A stretch of 36,313 nt of DNA from Janthinobacterium sp. SUN073 (GCF_030397665.1 NZ_JAPUBT010000021.1:1-36313), one strand, 5' to 3'; positions 14,153-22,290 are shown, numbered from the stretch's first letter. A program made the numbers and translations. Notes: generated by a model not told the origin, from the letters alone.

Positions 14153-14482
14153 TTAATTTTTCGGTTTTGCGGCGGATTTCGCTGCAGCAGACTTCTTCAA
14201 ATCTGTGACCATCTGCCTGGCCTTCTTGATGTCGGCAGTCTGGGTGCTCTTGTTTCCGCCCAGGAGCAACACGATCATGTAGCCTTCAACTTCGATGAAG
14301 TAGACACGCCAGCCTGGCCCTGCATCAATGCGTAATTCACGCACGCCGCCACCAACTGCCTTCACGTCACCCAGCCCATTTTCCAGCCGGACGATGTGCT
14401 GGGCAATGATTGCCCTTGTCTTGTCGTCCTTGATATCAGACAACCAGTTGCTGAAGTACTTGGTTTTTTTGACCGTCTTCAT
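14153..14482 (-). CDS. higB: RelE/HigB-like toxin (addiction-module killer protein)
   Basis: This 109-residue protein matches the RelE-superfamily killer family paired with HigA. It has the YFSNWLSDIKDDKTRAIIAQHI segment and the core GPGWRVYFIEVEGYMIVLLLGGNKSTQTADIKKA. Such toxins cut mRNA on the ribosome. The start is ATG at 14480-14482, which gives the normal family N-terminus; an upstream reading adds 22 unlikely residues. No ribosome site precedes it, and the best promoter predicts a transcript that starts at or next to this ATG. The tail KKSAAAKSAAKPKN is Lys/Ala-rich like the antitoxin tail. Confidence 0.9.
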   Translation of the reverse strand: MKTVKKTKYFSNWLSDIKDDKTRAIIAQHIVRLENGLGDVKAVGGGVRELRIDAGPGWRVYFIEVEGYMIVLLLGGNKSTQTADIKKARQMVTDLKKSAAAKSAAKPKN

Positions 14483-14488
14483 GAAAAC

Positions 14489-14517
14489 ATTGTATTCACT
14501 CGAATACAGATGCGCAA
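14489..14517 (-). promoter_or_regulatory. higBA promoter with overlapping palindromic operator
   Basis: On the minus strand TTGCGC (14512-14517), a 17-base spacer and TACAAT (14489-14494) form a good promoter. A palindrome with perfect seven-base arms, TGTATTC and GAATACA around four bases (14491-14508), covers the -10 element and spacer. HigA is the obvious candidate repressor. The predicted start falls at about 14482, the toxin ATG. Confidence 0.7.
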
Positions 14518-14622
14518 TCAAATTTGCGTAAGCCTTACTCCCCCGCAAACCTTGTCCCTTCTCAACTCCCCCTCAGTTTCCCGCATGTATCGTAAGCCTC
14601 TCCCACCCCCCCGGAGAGTCCC

Positions 14623-15009
14623 ATGTCCTACACCTATCCCAAAGTCGACGACCTGGAAAAAACCACCATGGTTGGCAATCATCAATGTGTCGCGCTGGTT
14701 CGCCATTACGCTGGCGCGCCGGCCACGTTGGCCTGGAAGCAGGGGGAGGCAGTGCTGGGGAATCGCTTGCTGCGCAAAGGTACGGCCATTGCCACGTTCA
14801 TCAACGGTAAGTATGCGAATCATCAGCAAGGCAATCACGCGGCCCTGTATATGGGGCAGGCGCTGGATGGGATCATTGTCATGGATCAGTGGTCGGGCAA
14901 GCGTCTGGGTATCGTGACTTCGCGCACCGTGCGTTCCAAAGGCCAGTACAAGAATGGCTTGCATATCGATCCCAGCAACAATGCCGATGCTTTTTTCGTC
15001 ATCGAATAG
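14623..15009 (+). CDS. BPSL0067-family protein, probable peptidoglycan-active effector
   Basis: This 128-residue protein resembles the BPSL0067 family. Cys22 in NHQCVALVRHYAG and His72 in GNHAALYMG have the spacing of an NlpC/P60-like cysteine peptidase, so a cell-wall amidase activity is plausible. It has no signal peptide, which suits delivery by a type VI secretion system. The ATG has GGAG at 14613-14616. The next gene, 11 bases downstream, encodes a secreted STY0301-like protein, a common partner and likely immunity protein. Catalysis and delivery are inferred from motif and neighbour only. Confidence 0.75.
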   Translation: MSYTYPKVDDLEKTTMVGNHQCVALVRHYAGAPATLAWKQGEAVLGNRLLRKGTAIATFINGKYANHQQGNHAALYMGQALDGIIVMDQWSGKRLGIVTSRTVRSKGQYKNGLHIDPSNNADAFFVIE

Positions 15010-15020
15010 GGGGAGATTCC

Positions 15021-15455
15021 ATGCAACATACACGTTTGTTGACCGGCGCCGCCTGCTGCCTTTTCCAGGTGCTCGCGCAGGCTGCGATGCCCGTCTCTTA
15101 TGCTTGCCGGGAGAGCGTGCCTGCGGCATCGATCAGCCTGAATGCCGTGCCGGCAGGCTGGACACCGTATATCGACAGCCCGCTTTACCTGAGTGCCGCA
15201 GCGCCGATCGATGGCGCACCGCAGCGCAGGGGGCAGCTGGTGCCGAGCGGGGAGCGCAAGAAGAAAGGGAAAACGACGCTCAGCTACCGTCTGGAAGGCC
15301 GCTATCCAGACGGCAAGTGGCTGCAATGCAGCTACGGCGTGCATGGGGAAGTTACGCTGTCGAGGAGAATGGACGACAGCGTCAGCCTTTGCCAATTCAC
15401 CTACAGAAAAGGCAGCAAGGCCGGGCAGAACGAGATCGATATCGACTGCCGGTAA
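15021..15455 (+). CDS. STY0301-family periplasmic protein, probable immunity partner
   Basis: This 144-residue protein has a Sec signal peptide (about residues 1-22, ending in AQAA). The mature domain is small and Cys-containing and ends ENEIDIDCR-like in NEIDIDCR. The pattern matches STY0301-like proteins, which sit beside BPSL0067-type genes. A periplasmic location is what an antidote against a peptidoglycan amidase would need. A strong GGGGGAG ribosome site precedes the ATG, and coupling with the upstream gene is likely. Immunity function is inference. Confidence 0.72.
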   Translation: MQHTRLLTGAACCLFQVLAQAAMPVSYACRESVPAASISLNAVPAGWTPYIDSPLYLSAAAPIDGAPQRRGQLVPSGERKKKGKTTLSYRLEGRYPDGKWLQCSYGVHGEVTLSRRMDDSVSLCQFTYRKGSKAGQNEIDIDCR

Positions 15456-15521
15456 GTGAGTTGGTATCAGCGCTATTGCTGGGGGGATCGCAGGCCGCAA
15501 AGCCGATGCGCCTGCGGCTGT

Positions 15522-15556
15522 GCATGTCGGCTTACGCGTTCGCTAAGCCGACATGC
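15522..15556. repeat. Perfect intergenic palindrome, 13-base arms
   Basis: GCATGTCGGCTTA (15522-15534) pairs perfectly with TAAGCCGACATGC (15544-15556) around a nine-base loop. It lies between the convergent STY0301-like and isocitrate lyase genes. It resembles the GTCGGxTTAxGC-type dispersed palindromes of Proteobacteria and may also aid termination of the plus-strand pair. Confidence 0.65.
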
Positions 15557-15586
15557 GAAACTGCCACCCGCCCGCAGCGCAGACGC

Positions 15587-15612
15587 AAAAAAACCCGCCG
15601 AAACGGGTTTTT
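15587..15612 (-). terminator. Rho-independent terminator of isocitrate lyase
   Basis: The stem AAAAACCCG/CGGGTTTTT has a six-base loop and A/T runs on both sides. It lies about 25 bases past the aceA stop and can work in either direction. Confidence 0.85.
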
Positions 15613-15635
15613 CACTCTACAGCCAAACCAAAAGC

Positions 15636-17216
15636 TTAGAACTGGTTCATGGTGTTGTCTTTACCAGCCGCTTTCAATGCCGCTTCGCCGCTGAAGTAAT
15701 CCTTGTGATCGTCGCCGATGTCCGAGCCGGACATGTTTTGATGTTTCACGCAGGCGATGCCCTGGCGGATTTCCTTGCGCTGCACGCCGGCAACGTAGCC
15801 CAGCATGCCCTGGTCGCCGAAGTATTCCTTGGCCAGGTTGTCGGTCGACAAGGCGGCCGTGTGGTAGGTCGGCAGGGTGATCAGGTGGTGGAAGATGCCG
15901 GCTTCGCGGGCCGAGTCGGCCTGGAAGGTGCGGATTTTCTCGTCGGCCGTGATCGCCAATTCCGTCTGGTCGTATTCCACGCTCATCAGCTGGGCGCGTT
16001 CGTAGGCGGACACGTCTTTGCCGTCGGCCTTCATGATGTCATACACCTGCTGGCGGAAGTTCAGGGTCCAGTTGAACGATGGGCTGTTGTTGTACACCAG
16101 CTTGGCGTTCGGGATGACCTTGCGGATTTCGCTGACCATGCCGCCGATTTGCGCGATATGCGGTTTTTCCGTTTCGATCCACAGCAGGTCGGCGCCGTTT
16201 TGCAGCGAGGTGATGCAGTCGAGCACGCAACGCTCTTCGCCGGAACCGGCGCGGAACTGGAACAGGTTGCTTGGCAGGCGTTTTGGACGCAGCAGCTTGC
16301 CTTCGCGCTTGAGGATGACGTCGCCATTGCCCAGCGCATCGGCCGACACTTCTTCGCAGTCGAGGAAGGAATTGTATTGGTCGCCCAGGTCGCCTGGTTC
16401 ATTGGTGACGGCGATCTGCTTGGTCAGGCCGGCGCCCAGCGAATCGGTGCGGGCGACGATGATGCCGTCGTCCACGCCCAGTTCCAGGAAGGCGTAGCGG
16501 ATGGCGCGGATCTTGGCCAGGAAGTCTTCGTGTGGCACCGTGACTTTACCGTCCTGGTGGCCGCATTGTTTCTCGTCCGATACCTGGTTTTCGATCTGGA
16601 TGCAGCAGGCGCCCGCTTCGATGAACTGTTTCGCCAGCAGGTAGGTCGCTTCGGCATTGCCGAAACCGGCGTCGATGTCGGCGATGATGGGCACGACGTG
16701 GGTGATGTGGCCGTCGATCTTGGCCTGGATCGCTTGCTTCTCAGCACCTTGGGCCGCGTCCAGCTGACGGAACAGGCCGCCCAGTTCGCGGGCATCAGCC
16801 TGGCGCAGGAAAGTGTAGAGTTCGCGGATCAGGCTGGTGACGGCGGTTTTTTCATGCATCGACTGGTCTGGCAGCGGGCCGAACTCGGAGCGCAGGGCGG
16901 CGACCATCCAGCCGGACAGGTAGAGGTAGCGGCGGTCGGTGCTGTTGAAGTGCTTCTTGATCGAGATCATCTTCTGTTGACCGATGAAACCGTGCCAGCA
17001 ACCGAGCGACTGGGTGTACTTGGATGGGTCCGCATCGTAGGCGGCCATGTCGTTGCGCATGATCTTGGCCGTGTAACGGGCGATGTCCAGGCCGGTCTTG
17101 AACTTGTTCTGGGCGCGCATGCGGGCGGCGGACTCGGGATTGATGGCGTTCCAGGCGCTGCCTTGTTGCTCTTTCAAACCAGCAACAGCTTTGATGTCGT
17201 CTTGATATTGGGACAT
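15636..17216 (-). CDS. aceA: Isocitrate lyase
   Basis: This 526-residue enzyme splits isocitrate into succinate and glyoxylate, the first step of the glyoxylate shunt. The active-site loop reads KQCGHQDGK with the catalytic Cys at 218 (the first Lys of the usual KKCGH is kept and the second replaced by Gln). The metal-binding region IADIDAGFGN is at 178-187. The extra length compared with Escherichia coli AceA is typical of the longer form found in Burkholderiales. The ATG has AGGAG upstream. Malate synthase is not in the window. The gene has a well-defined promoter and several operator-like motifs upstream. Confidence 0.96.
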   Translation of the reverse strand: MSQYQDDIKAVAGLKEQQGSAWNAINPESAARMRAQNKFKTGLDIARYTAKIMRNDMAAYDADPSKYTQSLGCWHGFIGQQKMISIKKHFNSTDRRYLYLSGWMVAALRSEFGPLPDQSMHEKTAVTSLIRELYTFLRQADARELGGLFRQLDAAQGAEKQAIQAKIDGHITHVVPIIADIDAGFGNAEATYLLAKQFIEAGACCIQIENQVSDEKQCGHQDGKVTVPHEDFLAKIRAIRYAFLELGVDDGIIVARTDSLGAGLTKQIAVTNEPGDLGDQYNSFLDCEEVSADALGNGDVILKREGKLLRPKRLPSNLFQFRAGSGEERCVLDCITSLQNGADLLWIETEKPHIAQIGGMVSEIRKVIPNAKLVYNNSPSFNWTLNFRQQVYDIMKADGKDVSAYERAQLMSVEYDQTELAITADEKIRTFQADSAREAGIFHHLITLPTYHTAALSTDNLAKEYFGDQGMLGYVAGVQRKEIRQGIACVKHQNMSGSDIGDDHKDYFSGEAALKAAGKDNTMNQF

Positions 17217-17300
17217 GTGAATCTCCTAAAAAGAAAAGCTATGTTTGAGAAAATCGCCGAGTGCGCCACAACGTCTTGTCGAAGCAAACTGCATGACTAA

Positions 17301-17343
17301 ATAGTAGGCCGATTCACGTCGATGTTCAAGTCTTATATAAGAC
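17301..17343 (-). promoter_or_regulatory. aceA promoter with adjoining 14-bp palindrome
   Basis: On the minus strand TTGAAC (17324-17329), a 17-base spacer and TACTAT (17301-17306) form the promoter, about 85 bases upstream of the aceA ATG. Immediately upstream, GTCTTATATAAGAC (17330-17343) is a perfect palindrome touching the -35 element. A further palindromic stretch, CTTAAATTAAG, follows at 17350-17360. A regulator there could recruit or block polymerase. The regulator is unknown. Confidence 0.7.
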
Positions 17344-17390
17344 ATATAACTTAAATTAAGTCTTTGTTTTTCAATGGCTTAATTATGATT

Positions 17391-17479
17391 TTTCATGATG
17401 TGAAATGAATTTTCAAAAAGTGAGAGCATCAATGGCTGAGTCTGCTGTTTGAAATTTCGCGATGTGAAACGTCTTTTCA
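17391..17479. promoter_or_regulatory. Two copies of a 25-bp motif upstream of aceA
   Basis: TTTCATGATGTGAAATGAAT and its last bases (17391-17415), and TTTCGCGATGTGAAACGTCT and its last bases (17455-17479), agree at most positions and lie 64 bases apart. Each contains a TTTC-N7-GAAA dyad and ends in TTTTCA. The pair looks like a distal regulator site for aceA, possibly of IclR or a similar family. With the promoter and a terminator this covers the gene-free stretch 17217-17649; nothing else is evident in 17532-17649. Confidence 0.5.
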
Positions 17480-17509
17480 GAATTTGGTGCAGCGCGACAA
17501 ATCGGGGCG

Positions 17510-17531
17510 AAAAAAAACCGCCCGAAGGCGG
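17510..17531 (-). terminator. Short hairpin terminator for the unknown minus-strand gene
   Basis: CCGCC (17518-17522) pairs with GGCGG (17527-17531) over a CGAA tetraloop. The adjacent A run (17510-17517) gives a U tract on the minus strand. It lies about 120 bases past the stop of the gene at 17650-18396. Confidence 0.65.
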
Positions 17532-17649
17532 CGTTGGCCGGCGTGTGGCTCCGTGCGGTATGGTTTGGCGCAGTTGGCCAGCCGGGCGGGCCTTATCGTG
17601 CATGGCATTCACCCGCAGCCAGATGGCGGATGCGACCTGGACCTGGCGC

Positions 17650-18396
17650 TCAGCGCACTCCTGCCACCGGCCGATTCATGCTATTGCCGTCTGCATCCAG
17701 GGACGGTGACTCGATTGCGCCGGCAGTCAATTCTGACAGCGGTAGCGAGTACAAAATATGCTCGTCTCCAACAGCGATCTTTGTGGTCACCATCAACTTG
17801 TCGTCCTCAATGATTACATCTTTAAATCTGTAATGAAAAGCAACTTCATCCGGCGGCGTGACGAGGATGACGCGGTCGAAAATTGTTTCTCCCTTGTTGC
17901 TCACGTGCAGCTTCAACGTGAATGCATCAAGCGTCATGCTGCAATCGAGGCGGCACCTTATGCCGGCATGGCGGAAATTTTTGTCTTTGAATGTCCATGC
18001 ATTGCGGTAGCCGCCAGCCTTGAATGCATCCAGCCATCGCAGCAAGTCGTCGAGCGGAATGGCAAATTCCGACGCCGCCCGCGTTAGCCCGGTGACCAGA
18101 AGGTCGATGTAATACGCGGCAAGCAGGTGGGCAGGGATGGCACGGCAGCGGTCGATGTCAAAGACGACAGGCACCGCCAGGGCATTGCTCGACACGAGAT
18201 ACATTGCGCGCAGCGGGGCGCTGCAGCCGATGATGCAAATTTTATTAAATTTTTCACAATTGAACTTGAATGTTGCCAGTTGGCGTTCAAGGAAATTGCA
18301 GATATGGCGAGTCTGATCCCGGATGATGGCCACGTCTTGCGCGCGGCCCTGGAACTCCACCAGGTCGGGGTAGAGGTAAATTTGTTTTAATATCAT
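17650..18396 (-). CDS. Protein of unknown function
   Basis: I do not recognise this 248-residue protein. It has no signal peptide and no convincing membrane helix. It is mixed alpha/beta, with a Cys-containing ICIIGCSAP segment near residue 60 and a beta-rich C-terminal half. The start is ATG at 18394-18396; a longer frame to 18543 would cross the start of the divergent SMI1-like gene. Only 28 bases separate the two divergent starts, so their promoters must overlap the opposite gene or each other. An effector or immunity connection with the SMI1-like neighbour is possible but unsupported. Confidence 0.65.
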   Translation of the reverse strand: MILKQIYLYPDLVEFQGRAQDVAIIRDQTRHICNFLERQLATFKFNCEKFNKICIIGCSAPLRAMYLVSSNALAVPVVFDIDRCRAIPAHLLAAYYIDLLVTGLTRAASEFAIPLDDLLRWLDAFKAGGYRNAWTFKDKNFRHAGIRCRLDCSMTLDAFTLKLHVSNKGETIFDRVILVTPPDEVAFHYRFKDVIIEDDKLMVTTKIAVGDEHILYSLPLSELTAGAIESPSLDADGNSMNRPVAGVR

Positions 18397-18424
18397 GATC
18401 CGCTTGTGAAAGGTAACGTCAGCG

Positions 18425-18856
18425 ATGCAGATTAACGGTATGGATTTACCCGTCGAGTATATTGCTTTTGCAGCAATATATCGGAATGCGGCAGGATTTT
18501 GCAATTTGAGACTGAAGGAGGAGCTCGATTCTTTCGGTCGCACCTTGCAGACGGAATTGGCTCACATCTATACGGATGCCGTCGAATTGACTGCCCGGAC
18601 AGCACAGCTTGGGGCGTATTTCGTCGGTGATGGCTGCTATGGGGAGCCTGGAAGCGACAGTGCCGGCCCTGGAGCCATGCCGGACATCGTTGATTTTACA
18701 GAAATCATTTGTTTCGGCATGGCCGGTGACGGCAGTCAATTCTGTTTCGACTACAGAGGGGGCCGCAGCGCGCCCTCTGTCATCTTGTGGGACGATGACT
18801 ACTGGCGAAAGATTGCAAACTCCTTTGAAGACTTCCTGTTGCTATTTTCTAGATAG
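18425..18856 (+). CDS. SMI1/KNR4 (SUKH) family protein, possible immunity protein
   Basis: This 143-residue protein carries the typical C-terminal half of the SUKH fold: a GDGSQFCFDYR strand-turn, then SVILWDDDYWRKIANSFEDFLLLF. SUKH proteins are widespread immunity proteins against contact-dependent or secreted nuclease toxins. No toxin gene is recognisable beside it, so it may be an orphan immunity gene. The ATG at 18425 has a weak AAGG site; an ATG at 18440 is an alternative. A ten-base-arm hairpin follows the stop. Confidence 0.75.
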   Translation: MQINGMDLPVEYIAFAAIYRNAAGFCNLRLKEELDSFGRTLQTELAHIYTDAVELTARTAQLGAYFVGDGCYGEPGSDSAGPGAMPDIVDFTEIICFGMAGDGSQFCFDYRGGRSAPSVILWDDDYWRKIANSFEDFLLLFSR

Positions 18857-18874
18857 CTTACCGGGGCAGTTGCC

Positions 18875-18903
18875 GCAGCGCACGAGGCAAGCCCGTGCGC
18901 TGC
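18875..18903. terminator. Hairpin between convergent genes
   Basis: Ten-base perfect arms GCAGCGCACG (18875-18884) and CGTGCGCTGC (18894-18903) have a nine-base loop and lie between the convergent SMI1-like and transporter genes. There is no U tract, so termination would be weak or factor-assisted. Confidence 0.55.
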
Positions 18904-18909
18904 GCGAAT

Positions 18910-20214
18910 CTACCGTCCCACGGTCTGTCGCTGGTCCTTGATGAACAGCGCCGTCAGCATGCCCACCACGCACACGCCGATCACATAATAGGCGGGGCCC
19001 AGCACGTTGTTTTTCAGCATCAGGGTCACGACCACGGGCGTCAGGCCGCCGAAAATCGCGTACGACAAGTTGTAGGAAAACGACAGTCCCGAGAAGCGCA
19101 CCTGGGCCGGGAACGCTTGCACCAGCACGTAGGGCACGGCGCCGACGACGCCGACGAACAGGCCCGTCATGGCGTACAGGGGCAGCAGCAGGTCGGGACG
19201 GCTGCCGACGGTGGTGTAGAAAATATACGTGGAAATGGCCAGCAGCACGGAACCGACGAAGATCACGCGCTTGCCGCCCAGGCGGTCGGCCAGCATGCCA
19301 GCGATGATGCAGCCGAAGGCCAGGCACAGGGTGGCCACGGTATTGGCCACCAGGGTGGTGCGCGGGGCGATGTGGTGGATCTTTTGCAGCAGGGCAGGCG
19401 TCATCAAAATGACGACGACGATGCCGGCCGACAGCATCCAGGTCAGCAACATCGACACGGCGACGGCGCCGCGGTGGCTGCGCACCACGGATTTCAAAGG
19501 CATTTCCGTGGATAGCGCCTTGCGCTGCTGCATTTCCGCAAAGACGGGGGTTTCATGCAGCCAGCGGCGCAGATACATGGCGCCGAAGCCGAAGAGGCCG
19601 CCCAGCAGGAACGGATAGCGCCAGGCGCCATCGGTGATTTCCGCCGGCGTGTAGAGAGTGTTCAAGCCCGTCGCGACGAGCGAACCCAACAAAATACCGA
19701 CAGTCAGGCCAGCCGTCAGCACGCCGCAGGCAAAGCCCGTGAAACGGCTGGGCACATGTTCGGACACGAACACCCAGGCGCCCGGCACTTCGCCACCCAC
19801 GGCCGCGCCCTGGAAGATGCGCATCAGCAGCAACAGCAGCGGGGCGGCCAGGCCGACGGTGGCATACGTCGGCAACATGCCGATCAGCAGAGTCGGCACT
19901 GCCATCATCAGGATGGAGAGGGTGAACATGCGCTTGCGGCCCAGCAAGTCGCCGAAGTGGGCCATGACGATGCCGCCCAAGGGACGCACCACGTAGCCGG
20001 CGGCGAAGAGGCCGAAGGTTTGCAGCAAACGCAGCCATTCCGGCATTTCCGGCGGGAAGAACAGCTGGCCGATGGCGTTGGCAAAGAAGACGAAGATGAT
20101 GAAATCGTAGAATTCCAGCGCGCCGCCGAGGGCGGCCAGTGACAGGGTCTTATAGTCTTGTTTGGTGAGGGGACGGCTTGCGGCGTTGATGGCGGCGGTG
20201 TTGGAAGTAGGCAT
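18910..20214 (-). CDS. MFS transporter, metabolite/proton symporter (MHS) family
   Basis: A 434-residue inner-membrane protein with about twelve hydrophobic helices. It starts with the MHS-type pattern GGALEFYDFIIFVFFANAIG, and after helix 2 has the MFS loop GDLLGRKR. RIFQGAAVGGEVPGAW follows near residue 140. The family imports small organic acids, betaines or similar compounds with protons. Substrate cannot be assigned. The ATG at 20212-20214 is the natural start. It is divergent from the short-chain dehydrogenase gene across about 150 bases. Confidence 0.88.
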   Translation of the reverse strand: MPTSNTAAINAASRPLTKQDYKTLSLAALGGALEFYDFIIFVFFANAIGQLFFPPEMPEWLRLLQTFGLFAAGYVVRPLGGIVMAHFGDLLGRKRMFTLSILMMAVPTLLIGMLPTYATVGLAAPLLLLLMRIFQGAAVGGEVPGAWVFVSEHVPSRFTGFACGVLTAGLTVGILLGSLVATGLNTLYTPAEITDGAWRYPFLLGGLFGFGAMYLRRWLHETPVFAEMQQRKALSTEMPLKSVVRSHRGAVAVSMLLTWMLSAGIVVVILMTPALLQKIHHIAPRTTLVANTVATLCLAFGCIIAGMLADRLGGKRVIFVGSVLLAISTYIFYTTVGSRPDLLLPLYAMTGLFVGVVGAVPYVLVQAFPAQVRFSGLSFSYNLSYAIFGGLTPVVVTLMLKNNVLGPAYYVIGVCVVGMLTALFIKDQRQTVGR

Positions 20215-20366
20215 GTGTCTCGTTCTTGTGTGTTATCGGAGATTGCCAGATCTAGCATACGCATTTCCGCCGCGTGAGTAAATGCGGCGCGTATGGTGAG
20301 CAGCCTCAGCTGCGCTTAATACAACGCCGCTATCATCAGCGTTGACTTCATTGGAAAGGACACACA

Positions 20367-21083
20367 ATGCACATCATGATCGTGGGCGCCAGCCGGGGCC
20401 TGGGACGCGCGCTGGTGGACGGTTTGCTCGCTGACGGACATACCGTCATCGGCGTATCGCGCCAGCAACCCGCCGACTTGCCTGCCGGCCAGGGCACACA
20501 GCTGCAATGGATCGCGGCGGACCTGGCCGCACCGGCCGAGGCCGTCGAACGCATCGCACGCGAAGCGCCGGCCGTGCTGGACGCGGTGATCTACAACCTG
20601 GGCGTGTGGGAAGAAAAAGCCTTCAGCGATGACTACGCTTTTCTCGGCGATGCGGACGAGGCCATCGTCGACATGGTCAATACCAACATCACGGCGACGA
20701 TATTGCTGCTCAAGCGCCTGGTGCCGCGCTTGCTGGCCAGCAGCAAGCCGCAGCTGATACTGACGGGGTCGACTTCTGGCCTGCGCCAGAGCGGTCGCCC
20801 GGAAGTGACGTTCAGCGCCTCGAAATTCGCCCTGAACGGCATCGCCGATGCCTTGCGTGAAGGTTTCCGCGCGCAGGGACTGGCCGTGACAGCACTGCAG
20901 CTGGGCTATCTGAATACCTACGATGGCTTGTCCGTGCCGCTGGCGGACGCCGCCGCGCGGGGCGAGGGCGAGCTGATACCCGTGCATGACGTCGTCGCCG
21001 TCGTGCGCATGCTGCTGAACCTGTCGAATGCCTCGTTCGTGCGCGAACTGGTGCTGCCGGCACTGCGCGACGAGCGTTTCTGA
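20367..21083 (+). CDS. Short-chain dehydrogenase/reductase with Phe in place of the catalytic Tyr
   Basis: This 238-residue Rossmann-fold protein has the NAD(P) motif GASRGLG at 7-13, a YNLGVW strand near 76-81 (NAG position) and the active-site Ser in TGSTSG (about 135). At the YxxxK position the sequence is FSASK, so residue 149 is Phe and Lys153 is kept. The codon is TTC at 20811-20813. Loss of the Tyr would normally remove oxidoreductase activity, so this may be a binding or regulatory protein, an altered enzyme, or a recent mutation. An AAAGGA ribosome site precedes the ATG. It is convergent with the next gene, with stops only three bases apart. Confidence 0.88.
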   Translation: MHIMIVGASRGLGRALVDGLLADGHTVIGVSRQQPADLPAGQGTQLQWIAADLAAPAEAVERIAREAPAVLDAVIYNLGVWEEKAFSDDYAFLGDADEAIVDMVNTNITATILLLKRLVPRLLASSKPQLILTGSTSGLRQSGRPEVTFSASKFALNGIADALREGFRAQGLAVTALQLGYLNTYDGLSVPLADAAARGEGELIPVHDVVAVVRMLLNLSNASFVRELVLPALRDERF

Positions 21084-21086
21084 CTG

Positions 21087-21605
21087 TTATATACCTTCGC
21101 CGTAGACCTCGGACCAGCCCAGCCGCTCTTCCAGCCATTCATCCACTTCGGACGAGTCCATCTGCAGCAGCAGGGCGCCCAGGCGCAAGTTGCCCTTGGC
21201 TAAGGCCAGCACGGCGAACACGGATTCCAGCATGACGGGGTCAAGCTGGCCCTGCAAGTCGCGCGCGGCGATGGCGGGCAGTTGCGCCCAGGCATCGCGG
21301 TAGCTGTCGGCCAGCCAGTCCGGCAGCGGCGGATTGTGCTGGCGGTGGCGCTCCACTTCGATCAGGGCGATGAGCGCGTAAAAATCTTCCTCGCGCGATT
21401 GCGCGTTGCCCAGCATGTGGACGAGCTGGGGCACGGCCGCATACGAGGCGACGCCCACGTCGCCCTGGTGGTGCAGCTCTTCCCACAGCTCATGCCAGAC
21501 GTCTTCGCCCGCCTGCATGGCCTTGAGTGCTGCGGCCACGTCGTAGGGTATGCGGTAGCCGCCTTCCAGGGTGGGCCAGATGGGGTCGTCGAGTGTCAGC
21601 AGCAT
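21087..21605 (-). CDS. Helical protein of unknown function
   Basis: This 172-residue protein is acidic and largely helical, with patterns such as YAAVPQLVHMLGN that recall HEAT-like repeats. There is no signal peptide. The ATG at 21603-21605 has a perfect AGGAGG six bases upstream, so the longer frame to 21728 is rejected. It lies 61 bases downstream of another unknown gene on the same strand, probably in one unit. Small acidic helical proteins in such clusters are often immunity proteins, but no toxin is seen. Confidence 0.72.
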   Translation of the reverse strand: MLLTLDDPIWPTLEGGYRIPYDVAAALKAMQAGEDVWHELWEELHHQGDVGVASYAAVPQLVHMLGNAQSREEDFYALIALIEVERHRQHNPPLPDWLADSYRDAWAQLPAIAARDLQGQLDPVMLESVFAVLALAKGNLRLGALLLQMDSSEVDEWLEERLGWSEVYGEGI

Positions 21606-21666
21606 TGTCTTCCTCCTGATATAAACAGGTAATGAGTATTGGCGCGCATGCGCAAACAGACGGGTC

Positions 21667-22161
21667 TTACGGATGCCCCAGCACTCCAGGGCAATGCTTG
21701 AACCAGCCGTCATCTTCTTCCTGTGCAATAAAATCCGCGATCAGCGCCTGCTGCGCGGTCGGCGCGGCGGCCAGCAGGGTGTTGAAGCAGGTAATGGTCG
21801 AGGCGTGGGGCGTGCCGGCGCCGTTGGCGATGCCGACGAGAAATTCACCGGCCCAGTCTGGCAAGCTGGCGATCAGGCGCGGCAATTCCTGCAGCAGGGC
21901 GGCGCAATACGCCGTCTCGCCGAAGCGCCAGGCGGCGCGGTTGGCCGTCTGGTAGGCGCCGTAATCGTGCCCGGCTTGCACGGACTGAAGAATGGCCAGC
22001 GCGTATTGAGTACCTTCCGCGCCTGTCAATGCATCGAGCATGACGCAGTAGCGCTGAAAGCGCCGCTGCGCTTCATCGGGCGGCGTGGTGGTATCGTCAT
22101 CCTGGATGATGTTGCCCACAATTAGTAATTCGGCTTTCCATAATTCAAAGGCGGTTGGCAT
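21667..22161 (-). CDS. Helical protein of unknown function
   Basis: A 164-residue, Ala-rich, probably all-helical cytoplasmic protein with no motif I recognise. The ATG at 22159-22161 lacks a clear ribosome site. It is the first gene of a likely two-gene minus-strand unit with the gene at 21087. Its size and acidity would fit an immunity protein; that is a guess from context. Confidence 0.68.
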   Translation of the reverse strand: MPTAFELWKAELLIVGNIIQDDDTTTPPDEAQRRFQRYCVMLDALTGAEGTQYALAILQSVQAGHDYGAYQTANRAAWRFGETAYCAALLQELPRLIASLPDWAGEFLVGIANGAGTPHASTITCFNTLLAAAPTAQQALIADFIAQEEDDGWFKHCPGVLGHP

Positions 22162-22290
22162 GGCTGTGACTGGCGAGAGTGGCGGCGGACATGATTATGC
22201 CCGGCCATTGGTGTTTCAGCGTGTTAATTGAACATGTTACAGTCCGCCACTGTCGCCAGCCCGGCGCGGCTTTGCATGGATTAATGACCG

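Noticed and set aside
15456..17300. A 614-codon open frame antisense to isocitrate lyase
   Set aside because: It mirrors the aceA reading frame and has no family features; aceA has all its active-site motifs.
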